Source: an uncultured Eubacteriales bacterium
GTDB lineage: Bacteria; Bacillota; Clostridia; Oscillospirales; Oscillospiraceae
Reading direction: 5' to 3'
DNA: 18,528 nt
NCBI GenBank assembly: GCA_900555665.1
Contig: USLX01000035.1
Coordinates: forward strand, 1-18,528
Of the stretch, positions 5,615 to 13,225 are shown piece by piece (position 1 is the first letter of the stretch; each line of letters starts with the position of its first letter). The position numbers were made by a program, and so were the translations under genes. Below the pieces are notes generated by a model, which made no database searches, was not told the DNA's origin, and saw only the letters and a program-made list of their open reading frames with translations.

Positions 5615-7327
5615 TCACGCCCCCTTCCTGCCTGGCAGCCGGATGGCAAAGCTCGCGTTCTGCCGCGTATCTGCAGCCTTGATGAACGCCAGCAGCCCCC
5701 ATACGCACAGCATGCTCGATCCGCCGTTCGAAACGAACGGGAAGGTCACGCCCGTCAGCGGCAGGATGTCCACCGTGCCAAACACATTCAAAATCGCCTG
5801 TGTCACAAGAATCGTCACCGCCGCGCACGCGCCGATCGTATAGAAGCAACTCCGCCCCACCGGGGCCGACCGCACCACAAATACCGCCAGCACCGCGATC
5901 GCGGCCACCAATGTCACCGCCAGAATCAGGCCCCATTCCTCACTGACCAGCGCGAACACAAGGTCCGTATCCGCCGCGCCGACATTGTGGAGCCATCCCT
6001 TACCCGCGCCGAGGCCGAACAATCCGCCCGACGCGATGCACATCATCGCCCGCGTCTGCGAATAGCCGGTCGTCAGCGCATTTTCCCAGACGTGGCCCCA
6101 GGCGGAAAAGCGCTTGAGCGCATACGGCTTAAAGCGCAGCGCCAGCACTCCGGCAAAGCCCGTGCCCGCGCAGGCCAGCGCAATCGTCGCCACGTCGCCG
6201 GAGCGCAAAAACGCGATCACCAGGAACGTCACAAAGAAAATAATCGCCGTTCCGAAGTCGTTCATCAACGCCAGGCATCCGCAGATGGCCGCCGAATAGC
6301 CAATAAAAAGGATCAGATTCCGCTTTGCCATCAACCGGTGCAGCGTCGACGCGCCCGCATATACAAAGCAGATCTTCACCAGCTCCGACGGCTGGAACGA
6401 CACGCCGCCCAGCTGGATCCAGTTGCGCGCGCCAAATTTCTCCGTTCCAAGCACCAGATTCACCGCAAGAAGCCCAATGCCCGCCGCCGAGGCGAGGTAC
6501 CGGAACGCCTTTGCCCGATCGAGATCGCGCAGCGTCCAGCCCACGAAGAGAAACACCACAAGTCCCGCGCACAGCGCGAGAAATTCCTTCAGTAAACTCT
6601 CCGGCGCGCTTGTCGCCACCACAGCAAAGCCCATCGTCGTCAGAAAAAATGCGATCGTCTCCACGTCAAAGCCGCGCCGCCGCATGAGCTTCAGCCCGAA
6701 AAACAGCGCCCATTCCACCGCAATCAGCCCTGCGAAGGCCAGCAGAATCTCCGGCTGCCGCCCGCAGCCGAGCAGCGCGCAGAAGCAAACCAGAAGTTGA
6801 AAGAGCGTCAAAATCAGCAGCGTCACCGACGGCATCACCCGAATTCCGCCCTGCCGCCGCGCCTCTGCCTGAATCTTCTCCTGCTCCGCCGTAATCGGCA
6901 CCAGCGTAAACTGCACACCGCCAAGACTCAGCACGTCGCCGAATTTCACCTCGGCAAACTCCACCGCCTCACCGTTCAGCTCCGTTCCGGATTTCGAACG
7001 GCAGTCAAAAATCGACCAGCTCCCGTCGTCGTACCGCGTCAGAACCGCGTGTGTCCGCGAGATCGTCGGGTATTCGAGCAGCACATCGCTGCCACGCCCG
7101 CGCCCAAGCAGATTTTCCCAGTGCGTCACAGGAATGCGCTCTCCTGCCTGCGTCGTCAGCCAGGCCCAGACCTCCACGTCCCGCCGGAACGTCAACAGTG
7201 ACACGGCGCACCGCACAACAATCAAAATGGCAAGCAGCGGCGCCACATAGCGCAAAATCCCCATGCCCGCGCCGCCGTCCGGCCAGGTCTCCAGCCACGC
7301 GCCGAGCGCGGCCTTGAGCTGTTCCAT
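5615..7327 (-). CDS. FHA domain-FtsW/RodA fusion, peptidoglycan glycosyltransferase
   Basis: This 570-residue membrane protein has one N-terminal transmembrane segment (about 23-46). A cytoplasmic FHA domain follows (about 60-145; LLGRGRGS at 73-80, ISRTH at 89-93, LNG at 117-119). A SEDS polytopic domain follows from about 170, with family signatures ARNWIQLGGVSFQPSELVKI, NDFGTA, LVSEEWG and the terminal FPFVSNGGSS. SEDS proteins polymerise lipid II together with a cognate PBP, here the next gene. FHA domains bind phosphothreonine, so a Ser/Thr kinase probably controls it (inference; no kinase in the window). I chose ATG 7327 over the ATG at 7360 because TGAGGAG lies about 9 nt before it. 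A terminator hairpin sits just upstream (7350-7383). Confidence 0.92.
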   Translation of the reverse strand: MEQLKAALGAWLETWPDGGAGMGILRYVAPLLAILIVVRCAVSLLTFRRDVEVWAWLTTQAGERIPVTHWENLLGRGRGSDVLLEYPTISRTHAVLTRYDDGSWSIFDCRSKSGTELNGEAVEFAEVKFGDVLSLGGVQFTLVPITAEQEKIQAEARRQGGIRVMPSVTLLILTLFQLLVCFCALLGCGRQPEILLAFAGLIAVEWALFFGLKLMRRRGFDVETIAFFLTTMGFAVVATSAPESLLKEFLALCAGLVVFLFVGWTLRDLDRAKAFRYLASAAGIGLLAVNLVLGTEKFGARNWIQLGGVSFQPSELVKICFVYAGASTLHRLMAKRNLILFIGYSAAICGCLALMNDFGTAIIFFVTFLVIAFLRSGDVATIALACAGTGFAGVLALRFKPYALKRFSAWGHVWENALTTGYSQTRAMMCIASGGLFGLGAGKGWLHNVGAADTDLVFALVSEEWGLILAVTLVAAIAVLAVFVVRSAPVGRSCFYTIGACAAVTILVTQAILNVFGTVDILPLTGVTFPFVSNGGSSMLCVWGLLAFIKAADTRQNASFAIRLPGRKGA

Positions 7328-7349
7328 TGCCTCACACTCCTCAAACATC

Positions 7350-7383
7350 AAAAAGGGCACCCCTCAAGCTCTGAGAGGCGCCC
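7350..7383 (-). terminator. Terminator-like hairpin between the AI-2E family gene and the ftsW-like gene
   Basis: On the minus strand GGGCGCCTCTCA pairs with TGAGGGGTGCCC (12 bp, two or three G-U) around a GAGCT loop and is followed by TTTTT. It starts 7 nt after the AI-2E gene stop and ends 22 nt before the ftsW-like ATG. That leaves no room for a promoter, so the downstream pair needs readthrough or a promoter further upstream. Confidence 0.8.
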
Positions 7384-7389
7384 GAACTC

Positions 7390-8670
7390 TTACGATTCCT
7401 CCTGCTTTGCGCCCGCCTTCGCAGGCTCCGGCTCCACGCGCGGCGCATGCGGCGGCATCACCAGATCCTCCACGGTCTGAATGTCGCGATAGTCCTCCGT
7501 CACGGTCGAATGCTGCTTTTTCCGCAGGCGCGCATTGACGCTGTCCGAAATGATCACATACAGCAGTGCAAACACCGGCACGCCGAGCAGCATCCCGGCA
7601 AAGCCGAAAATGCTCGCCGCAATTGTGATCGACGCCAGCACCCAAAAGCCCGAAATGCCCACCGTGTTGCCCAAAATCTTTGGCCCGATGACATTGCCGT
7701 CGAGCTGTTGGAGCACAATCACAAAAATCACAAAGTAAAACGCCTTCAGCGGGTCGACCAGCAGAATCAAAAAACCGCTCGGCACCGCGCCGATGATCGG
7801 CCCAAAGAACGGGATGATGTTCGTCACGCCCACAATGGTCGCGATCAGCGCCGTAAACGGCATCTTCAGCACCGAACAGCCGATGTAGCACAGCACGCCG
7901 ATGATGGACGAGTCGATGAGCTTGCCGATGATAAAACCATTGAAGATGCGATAGGCGTTGCGCCCGAGCGCAAGCAGCCTGTCTGCCGCCGAGGGCCGCA
8001 TCGTGGCAACCATAATCTTTTTCGTCTGTGCGCGGAAGGTGTCCTTCGACCAGAGCATATAGATCGACGCCACCAAACCGATGATAAAGTTTGTCAGGCT
8101 CTTGATCACCGCGAATACCGACGTCGATACCGTCGTCACGAGCTTGGACATGTCGCTGAGGAACGTAGTCGTCACCCAGTTTTCGATAAAGCCGCGCAGC
8201 TGCTCCAGCCCCTTGTCCACATAGCCCTGAATTTCGGGGTTGTCCTCCAGAATATTCGTGGCCCAGGTCTCGATGCTGTTGAAGTATGTACCGGCGTTGT
8301 CCACGATGTTCATCACGCTCTCATAGAGCTGCGGCAGCAGCATCGCGAAAAAGCCGTACACCAGAATGCCCGCCACAATCAGCGCCATCACAATCCCAGC
8401 AGCACGGCTGAGGTTCTTCGCCGTCTGCGTTTTCAGCTTTTTTTCCAAAATCGGCCCCAAGCGGCAGTCCACAAAATTGACCAGCGGATTGAGCAAAAAT
8501 GCGATCACCACGCCCGTAATCAGCGGCGAAAGAATCTTCCCGATCGACGTCAAAAGCGCGAAGAAGCCCGGTAGATTTGTAAAGATGACCACAAGCAGAA
8601 TGCTGATGAAAATCACGACCAGTGCCGTGAGTCCCCATTTGAAATACCGCTTGTCCGAACCCTGTCCCAT
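7390..8670 (-). CDS. AI-2E family transporter (PF01594)
   Basis: This 426-residue polytopic membrane protein has the family layout. Paired N-terminal transmembrane segments (about 12-32, 42-62) come first, then another at about 92-115. A long soluble stretch (about 116-190) rich in amphipathic helix follows, and then several C-terminal membrane segments. The signature GVTNIIPFFGPIIGAVPSGF and VLQQLDGNVIGPKILG are typical. Members export diverse small molecules or ions; some are Na+/H+ antiporters, and the original autoinducer-2 role does not generalise, so no substrate is assigned. The C-terminus after about 385 is charged and disordered. The ATG at 8670 is preceded by GAGAGGGGG. It is transcribed from 8729-8757, divergently from the WYL regulator. 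Confidence 0.92.
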   Translation of the reverse strand: MGQGSDKRYFKWGLTALVVIFISILLVVIFTNLPGFFALLTSIGKILSPLITGVVIAFLLNPLVNFVDCRLGPILEKKLKTQTAKNLSRAAGIVMALIVAGILVYGFFAMLLPQLYESVMNIVDNAGTYFNSIETWATNILEDNPEIQGYVDKGLEQLRGFIENWVTTTFLSDMSKLVTTVSTSVFAVIKSLTNFIIGLVASIYMLWSKDTFRAQTKKIMVATMRPSAADRLLALGRNAYRIFNGFIIGKLIDSSIIGVLCYIGCSVLKMPFTALIATIVGVTNIIPFFGPIIGAVPSGFLILLVDPLKAFYFVIFVIVLQQLDGNVIGPKILGNTVGISGFWVLASITIAASIFGFAGMLLGVPVFALLYVIISDSVNARLRKKQHSTVTEDYRDIQTVEDLVMPPHAPRVEPEPAKAGAKQEES

Positions 8671-8728
8671 CCTGTGCGCCCCCTCTCCATGATCGTTCTA
8701 ATACTATTTTCTGATTAAATTCTTTATA

Positions 8729-8757
8729 AGATTACCATAACCGGCCGGAAACGTCAA
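8729..8757 (-). promoter_or_regulatory. Promoter of the AI-2E family gene
   Basis: On the minus strand TTGACG (8752-8757) and TAATCT (8729-8734) have 17-nt spacing, about 50 nt before the ATG. The region is strikingly AT-rich compared with the genes on either side. Confidence 0.75.
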
Positions 8758-8842
8758 GAAACGGTATCTGAATTTTCCGTTCAGATTTTTGCGCTTCTCT
8801 GTGGGAATTTTAAAAAATAATCAGTTAATTGTTGCAGACCTG

Positions 8843-8853
8843 TTGTTTAACAA
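8843..8853. promoter_or_regulatory. Perfect TTGTT-T-AACAA palindrome, possible operator
   Basis: An 11-bp inverted repeat lies in the AT-rich divergent region, and a looser ACAA...TTGT arrangement overlaps the WYL promoter spacer at about 8910-8930. Autoregulation by the WYL protein is possible but is inference only. Confidence 0.3.
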
Positions 8854-8907
8854 AAAGAATTTCTGTATTTATCCAAATTTCAGGACTATTTTACAAAATT
8901 ATTGCTT

Positions 8908-8936
8908 GCCACAAACAGAATTTTGTTGTAAACTGT
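8908..8936 (+). promoter_or_regulatory. Probable promoter of the WYL regulator gene
   Basis: TTGCCA and TAAACT with 17-nt spacing lie just upstream of the ribosome site (AAAGGAGG, 9-10 nt before the ATG at 8958). The end positions are accurate to within a base or two. Confidence 0.6.
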
Positions 8937-8957
8937 GTGTAAAGGAGGGCTCGCGAT

Positions 8958-9935
8958 ATGCCACGTTCGGAAAACCAAAAGCTCAAGCTGCTCTATCTCA
9001 AGCAGATTCTCGAAACACAGACCGATGCCGACCATCCTCTCACCGCGCAGGAGCTCATCGATCTGCTTGCCAAGGAAGGCATCTGTGCCGAGCGGAAAAG
9101 CATCTATTCGGATATGGAATGCCTTCAGGAATTTGGCCTCGATATCGTCCAACTTCGCGGCCCCGGCGGCGGCTATTACCTCGCCAGCCGTGCCTTTGAG
9201 CTCCCCGAGCTCAAGCTTCTCGTCGACGCGGTACAATCCTCCAAGTTCCTCTCTGAAAAGAAATCCCTTCAGCTCATCGCCAAGCTCGAGACGCTCACAA
9301 GCTCCTTCGAAGCCAAGTCCCTTCGCCGGCAGGTGACAGTCGCCGGGCGCGTGAAGACCATGAACGAGAGCATTTATTATAATGTTGACCGCCTGCACGA
9401 GGCCATCGCCGAAAACAGTCAGATCACCTTCCGCTATTTTGACTGGGATCTGCACGGCGAGCGCCGTTACCGTCCCGGCAAATATACCGCCAGCCCCTAT
9501 GCGCTCTGTTGGGAGGATGAAAACTACTACCTCATCGCCAACTCCCCGCGCCACGGACTCACGCACTACCGCGTCGACAAAATGGCCTCCATCACGCAGA
9601 CCGGCCAGCCGCGTCAGTTCGGCCCGGAGTTTGACCGGCTCGACCTTTCCAAATACGGCAAGAGCGTCTTCGGTATGTTCCACGGCGTCCCCGCGACCAT
9701 AAAGCTCCGCTTTGAAAACAGCCTTGCCGGCGTCGTCATCGACCGCTTTGGGCGCGACGTGATGCTCATTCCCGACGGCAAAGACCACTTCACCCTCACC
9801 GCCGACGTCAACATCTCCCCGCTCTTCTACGCCTGGATCGCCAGCTTCGGCCCCCGCGTCAAAATTCTCCTGCCCACGCAGATCGCAGAGGATTATGTCA
9901 ACTACATCAAAGATACTCTCATCCCTTACACCTGA
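8958..9935 (+). CDS. WYL-domain transcriptional regulator (HTH_11-WYL)
   Basis: This 325-residue DNA-binding regulator has an N-terminal winged helix-turn-helix (about 8-75). It includes the typical GICAERKSIYSDMECLQEFGLDI segment in which RKS-Y-D-LE contacts DNA. A central WYL domain follows (about 140-240; ITFRYFDWD, then SPYALCWEDENYYLIAN, then THYRVDKMASI), and then the C-terminal WCX-like region. WYL domains sense ligands, often nucleic acids or nucleotides, but the ligand here is unknown. The strong AAAGGAGG site fixes the start. It is divergent from the AI-2E family gene, which is a candidate target because they share an AT-rich intergenic region with palindromes. Ten bp after the stop a MITE-like element begins. 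Confidence 0.92.
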   Translation: MPRSENQKLKLLYLKQILETQTDADHPLTAQELIDLLAKEGICAERKSIYSDMECLQEFGLDIVQLRGPGGGYYLASRAFELPELKLLVDAVQSSKFLSEKKSLQLIAKLETLTSSFEAKSLRRQVTVAGRVKTMNESIYYNVDRLHEAIAENSQITFRYFDWDLHGERRYRPGKYTASPYALCWEDENYYLIANSPRHGLTHYRVDKMASITQTGQPRQFGPEFDRLDLSKYGKSVFGMFHGVPATIKLRFENSLAGVVIDRFGRDVMLIPDGKDHFTLTADVNISPLFYAWIASFGPRVKILLPTQIAEDYVNYIKDTLIPYT

Positions 9936-9945
9936 ATTCCGTTTC

Positions 9946-10114
9946 CCTAGGGTGTATCTGAAAACTGAAAATGTGACCGGCAGCGAGGAATTTTCGTGCT
10001 GTGCAAGACACTTTTTCCGCAGGAATCCTGACGTATTTCAAGGAAACGTGACGCCGCACAGCGCAAAAAGAACCGCTGTCCGGGTGCGTTGGCAGTTTTC
10101 AGATACACCCTAGG
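9946..10114. mobile_element. 169-bp MITE-like element with perfect 22-bp terminal inverted repeats
   Basis: The left end 9946-9967 (starting CCTAGGGTGTATC) is the exact reverse complement of the right end 10093-10114. Both ends carry CTAG, so CTAG may be a 4-bp target duplication flanking 19-bp repeats starting GGTGTATC, as in some IS5-group insertions; a 2-bp TA duplication is also possible. The interior is non-coding and contains a further GCTGTGC/GCACAGC pair, so one strand could fold end to end. No transposase is present, so it would depend on one supplied elsewhere. Confidence 0.8.
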
Positions 10115-10124
10115 ATATTATATT
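10096..10124 (+). promoter_or_regulatory. Possible hybrid promoter at the MITE right end
   Basis: TTTTCA (10096-10101) inside the right terminal repeat and TATATT (10119-10124) just outside are spaced by 17 nt, 29 nt before the kinase ATG. This suggests the element supplies the -35 of the kinase promoter. The -35 matches only 4 of 6 consensus bases. Confidence 0.4.
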
Positions 10125-10152
10125 TCAAAATGCGGCAGAGGGAGGCGCGCGG

Positions 10153-11268
10153 ATGCGGAAGGCACGGGTCGGCGGACTGACGGCAGAGAGCTTTTTTTCG
10201 TTTTCCTGGAAAAATACGGCGGTCTGCGCTGGCATTTTGGCCGCGGCGGCGGCGCTCTGCTTTCTTTTTCGGCTGTTTGACGATTCCGACGTCTATGTCG
10301 CGCTGATCTTTGAACTGGCTGTCGTACTGGTTTCGCGCTTTACAAGTGGGTATTTTTACGGCCTGATGGCGTCAGTCGTGGGCGTCGTGGGCGTGAACTA
10401 TATTTTTACCTATCCCTACTTCGCCTTCAACTTTACGATCTCCGGCTATCCGCTGACGTTTCTTGTCATGTTGGCCGTCTCCATTGTGGTCAGCACGCTG
10501 ACCACCCAGATCAAGCAGCAGGAAAAGATCCGGGCCGAGGCAGAGAAGGAGAAAGTGCGCGGGAATCTGCTCCGCGCCGTTTCGCACGACATCCGCACGC
10601 CGCTGACCAGCATCGTAGGCGGGGCGAACGCCATTCTGGACTCGGGCGACTGTATGCCGGAGGAGACGAAAATGGCCCTGCTCACGGACATCCGCACCGA
10701 AGCGCAGTGGTTGGTCGGCGTGGTGGAAAATCTGCTCTCGGTGACGCGCATTTCCGGCGCGTCCACCATTCAAAAGGAGCTGGAGGCCGGGGAGGAAGTG
10801 CTCAGCGCGGCCAGCGTGAAATTCCGCAAGCGCTTCCCGGGGATTACAGTTTCCATGCGCGCACCGGAGGAGCTGCTGATGATTCCGATGGACGCCATTC
10901 TGGTCGAACAAGTGCTCATCAATCTGATGGAAAATGCCGCGCTGCACGGCAAAACCACCACACGCATCGAGCTGCATCTGCGCAGAAAAGGGACCGAGGC
11001 ACTCTTTGAAGTTGCCGACAACGGCGCGGGCATCGCGCCCGAAATCCTGCCACAGCTGTTCTCCGGCGCCATTACCCACAAGGAGGAAGCGTCTGCCGAC
11101 GGCAAACGCAACATGGGCATCGGCCTTTCGGTCTGCAAGACCATCGTCGAGGCCCACGGCGGCACCATGGCCGCCGCCAATCGCGCCCTGGGCGGCGCCA
11201 TATTCCAATTTTCACTGCCACTGGAGGAAGAAATCTATGACAATTCGGGACAAAATTCTGATTATTGA
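10153..11268 (+). CDS. Sensor histidine kinase, KdpD-like (DUF4118 membrane domain)
   Basis: This 371-residue membrane kinase has four closely spaced transmembrane segments (about 21-40, 47-62, 68-90, 101-118) of the KdpD/DUF4118 type. A short coiled linker follows, then the HisKA H-box VSHDIRTPLTS (H145 phosphorylated). The ATPase has an N-box (QVLINLMENAALHG), G1 (VADNGAGI) and G2 (MGIGLSVCKTIVEAHGG). It lacks the large N-terminal cytoplasmic KdpD and Usp-like domains of full-length KdpD, so potassium sensing cannot be assumed. AGGGAGG 7 nt before the ATG sets the start. Its last 32 nt overlap the response-regulator gene. No kdpFABC or other potassium transporter is present in the window. 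Confidence 0.9.
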   Translation: MRKARVGGLTAESFFSFSWKNTAVCAGILAAAAALCFLFRLFDDSDVYVALIFELAVVLVSRFTSGYFYGLMASVVGVVGVNYIFTYPYFAFNFTISGYPLTFLVMLAVSIVVSTLTTQIKQQEKIRAEAEKEKVRGNLLRAVSHDIRTPLTSIVGGANAILDSGDCMPEETKMALLTDIRTEAQWLVGVVENLLSVTRISGASTIQKELEAGEEVLSAASVKFRKRFPGITVSMRAPEELLMIPMDAILVEQVLINLMENAALHGKTTTRIELHLRRKGTEALFEVADNGAGIAPEILPQLFSGAITHKEEASADGKRNMGIGLSVCKTIVEAHGGTMAAANRALGGAIFQFSLPLEEEIYDNSGQNSDY

Positions 11269-11944
11269 GGATGAGCAGACCATTGCTAACTTCATGCGCG
11301 CAATCTTAGAGGCGCGGGAGTATGAAGTTATGATCGTGCAGAACGGCGCGATGGCCAGCACGCTGATCGCCTCGCACTGCCCCGACCTCATCATCCTCGA
11401 TCTCGGACTGCCGGACATGGACGGGATGCAGATTTTAAAATCGGTACGCCAGTGGTCGAAGGTGCCGATTGTGGTGGTCTCCGCGCGGAGCCACGAGCGC
11501 GACAAGGTCGCCGCGCTCGACGCCGGGGCCGATGATTACCTCACCAAGCCCTTCGGCACGGAGGAGCTGCTCGCCCGCATCCGCACGGCTCTGCGCCACA
11601 CGCGCACGCTCACCAGCAACGACAAGCTCGCAAACACCGGAAAGTTTCAGACCGGCGACCTGCTCATCGACTATGACAAACACCGCGTCTACCTGGCGGG
11701 CGTTGACGTGCGGCTGACGCAGAACGAATATAAGCTGGTGGCGCTGCTCGGGCTGCACGCGGGCAAGGTGCTCACCTACGACTATCTGATCCGCGAGCTC
11801 TGGGGCCCGAGCGCCCGGAACGACAACCAGATCCTGCGCGTCAACATGGCGAATATCCGCCGCAAAATTGAAAAAAATCCCGCGCAGCCGGAGTACATCT
11901 TCACCGAAACCGGCATTGGATACCGCATGGTGGAGGGTGACTGA
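11237..11944 (+). CDS. Response regulator, KdpE-like (OmpR/PhoB family)
   Basis: This 235-residue protein has a receiver domain (1-120) with acidic pocket E11-D12, phosphoacceptor D55 in LILDLGLPDMDG, the conserved Ser of VVVSAR and the KPF lysine. A winged-helix DNA-binding domain follows (about 138-232, DYDKHRVYLAGVDVRLTQNEYKLVALL...YIFTETGIGYRM). The frame is open far upstream inside the kinase gene. I chose the ATG at 11237 because CTGGAGGAAG precedes it and the receiver begins at once (MTIRDKILIIEDE). The 32-nt overlap with the kinase gene argues for co-translation. A strong terminator follows 28 nt after the stop. Confidence 0.93.
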   Translation: MTIRDKILIIEDEQTIANFMRAILEAREYEVMIVQNGAMASTLIASHCPDLIILDLGLPDMDGMQILKSVRQWSKVPIVVVSARSHERDKVAALDAGADDYLTKPFGTEELLARIRTALRHTRTLTSNDKLANTGKFQTGDLLIDYDKHRVYLAGVDVRLTQNEYKLVALLGLHAGKVLTYDYLIRELWGPSARNDNQILRVNMANIRRKIEKNPAQPEYIFTETGIGYRMVEGD

Positions 11945-11972
11945 ACCGCGGCGGCGAAAACGCGAAATGATA

Positions 11973-12009
11973 CCCGGAAGATCTGAGGATCTTCCGGGCG
12001 TTTTCTTTG
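11973..12009 (+). terminator. Terminator of the KdpDE-like operon
   Basis: A perfect 11-bp stem CCCGGAAGATC/GATCTTCCGGG with loop TGAG is followed by CGTTTTCTTT. It lies between convergent genes and may also stop minus-strand transcription of the M14 peptidase gene, although the minus-side T-run is poor. Confidence 0.9.
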
Positions 12010-12046
12010 CAGGGAGGAGGCTGCCGATGGGGCCGGCCGATGATGA

Positions 12047-12967
12047 TTACCAAGTAAGCGCCGCCGTGAGCAGCGGGAAGAGCTCGCGGCAGAGCTCGGT
12101 CAGCGCGGATGGCGGAAGGGGATTTTCTCCGAGGCCGCACTCGACGGTAAAGGCCGGGCGATGAAAGCGCTGCAGAAACCAGTCCTTGAACCCCGCATTG
12201 GCGGATTCCGCCGGGACCTCTTCGACTTGATAGCCGGACACCGCGGCAAGCCTCTGCGCGAGGGCTTCGCTGCCCTCCGGGGCCGCTTCCTTCGGGCCTG
12301 GGTAAATCACGCGGCCCTGCGTGTGCAGCGCAAGCATAAGATCGGGGCGAATGCAGGCCGTGTAGGCAGCGAGCGCCGCCGTCTCCGGCTGGTCGAGTGG
12401 ACGGTGGCCGGGATAATCCCGCGGCGCCGGGCCGGAAACGCCGCCGGATGCTTTGATGCTGCGCGCCAACTCCCAGCGGGCGGGATAGTTGAGATTCAGG
12501 TCGACACCGGAGAGGTTGGCCTTCCAGCCGGACGGAAACGGCACGCCCGGATAGGCCGACGCAAGCTTTGCAGCGGCGCGGTATTCCGGTGTTTCCGGCA
12601 CGATGGCGCCCGCAACCAGGTCGGCCCCGTCCGGATCAAGCAGCGGGACGAGATAGACCATCGCTCCGTGATAGAGCGACAGTGCATCTGCGCCGCAGAC
12701 CGCCCCGCCGTCCCGCAGCGCCTCACACCAATGAAATAAAAACTGCCAGAGCACCTCGCTTGTGATGGCTTCGTTGGCGTGGTGACCTGCAGTGAGGAGC
12801 ACCTTGCGGTCGCCGCTGCCGATCTGAAGTGCATAAATGGGGCGGCCATAGGCCGTCTGCGTCAGTTCCTGTATGTAGACAAACGGAAATTCGCGCCGCA
12901 GCCGCCAAAGATACTCCGCCTGCCGCTGCGACGAAAAATAGCACGGTGTTTCCAAACAACAGTCCAT
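12047..12967 (-). CDS. M14-family zinc carboxypeptidase, probable peptidoglycan-peptide hydrolase
   Basis: This 306-residue metallopeptidase has zinc ligands in HxxE as HHANE (H63, E66) and the third histidine in LALHTQG (H215). The substrate-binding stretch is NLNYPARWE (158-166), and the catalytic glutamate lies in FTVECGLGENP (E276). The sequence resembles the gamma-D-glutamyl-diaminopimelate endopeptidase I and MpaA branch, which cleaves murein peptides; that specificity is inference. No signal peptide is seen, so it is probably cytoplasmic and may recycle wall peptides. An in-frame ATG lies at 12985 inside a hairpin. I chose the ATG at 12967, because GGAGGG sits 8 nt upstream and the higher ATG has no ribosome site. 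Confidence 0.88.
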   Translation of the reverse strand: MDCCLETPCYFSSQRQAEYLWRLRREFPFVYIQELTQTAYGRPIYALQIGSGDRKVLLTAGHHANEAITSEVLWQFLFHWCEALRDGGAVCGADALSLYHGAMVYLVPLLDPDGADLVAGAIVPETPEYRAAAKLASAYPGVPFPSGWKANLSGVDLNLNYPARWELARSIKASGGVSGPAPRDYPGHRPLDQPETAALAAYTACIRPDLMLALHTQGRVIYPGPKEAAPEGSEALAQRLAAVSGYQVEEVPAESANAGFKDWFLQRFHRPAFTVECGLGENPLPPSALTELCRELFPLLTAALTW

Positions 12968-13005
12968 AAAAAATCCCTCCGACATCTATTGTATGTCGGA
13001 GGGAT
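12968..13005 (-). terminator. Terminator-type hairpin containing the Shine-Dalgarno of the M14 peptidase
   Basis: On the minus strand ATCCCTCCGACAT (13005-12993) pairs perfectly over 13 bp with ATGTCGGAGGGAT (12985-12973), loop 7 nt. The T-run then abuts the ATG directly (GGGA-TTTTTT-ATG). The GGAGGG ribosome site is inside the 3' arm, so the folded form both looks like an intrinsic terminator and hides the ribosome site. Confidence 0.8.
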
Positions 13006-13069
13006 CGTCGATTTTACGCGAAACTGGTGGTTGCCCGAAAAATCGGTTGGTGCGCTGTTGCCGCCGCGC

Positions 13070-13172
13070 GCGGCGGGAGATTTTTCCTGAATCAGGGCGC
13101 CCGTGACGACGGCGTACCGTGTGTACGTCCAGGAGCGGCAGCGCAGAGTCAGGGAAAAAGATCCGCCGTTCT
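13070..13172. repeat. 104-bp dispersed repeat, copy A
   Basis: The copy begins GCGGCGGGAGATTTTTCC and ends AAAAAGATCCGCCGTTCT. It matches the copy at 13226-13329 with about seven differences, in the same orientation. The two ends of the unit are imperfect inverted repeats of about 24 bp, and the centre holds GTAC-CGTG-TGTAC, so the unit is roughly palindromic. No convincing protein is encoded. Confidence 0.75.
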
Positions 13173-13225
13173 AACTTTGTGCGCCGATGCTTTTCCGCCA
13201 GGACAAGGCGCAGATCCGGCTTCGC

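Noticed and set aside
4406..6595. 729-codon plus-strand open frame
   Set aside because: It runs antisense across the PBP and FtsW-like genes, which carry full catalytic motifs. Its product is Arg/His/Gln-rich low-information sequence with no ribosome site.
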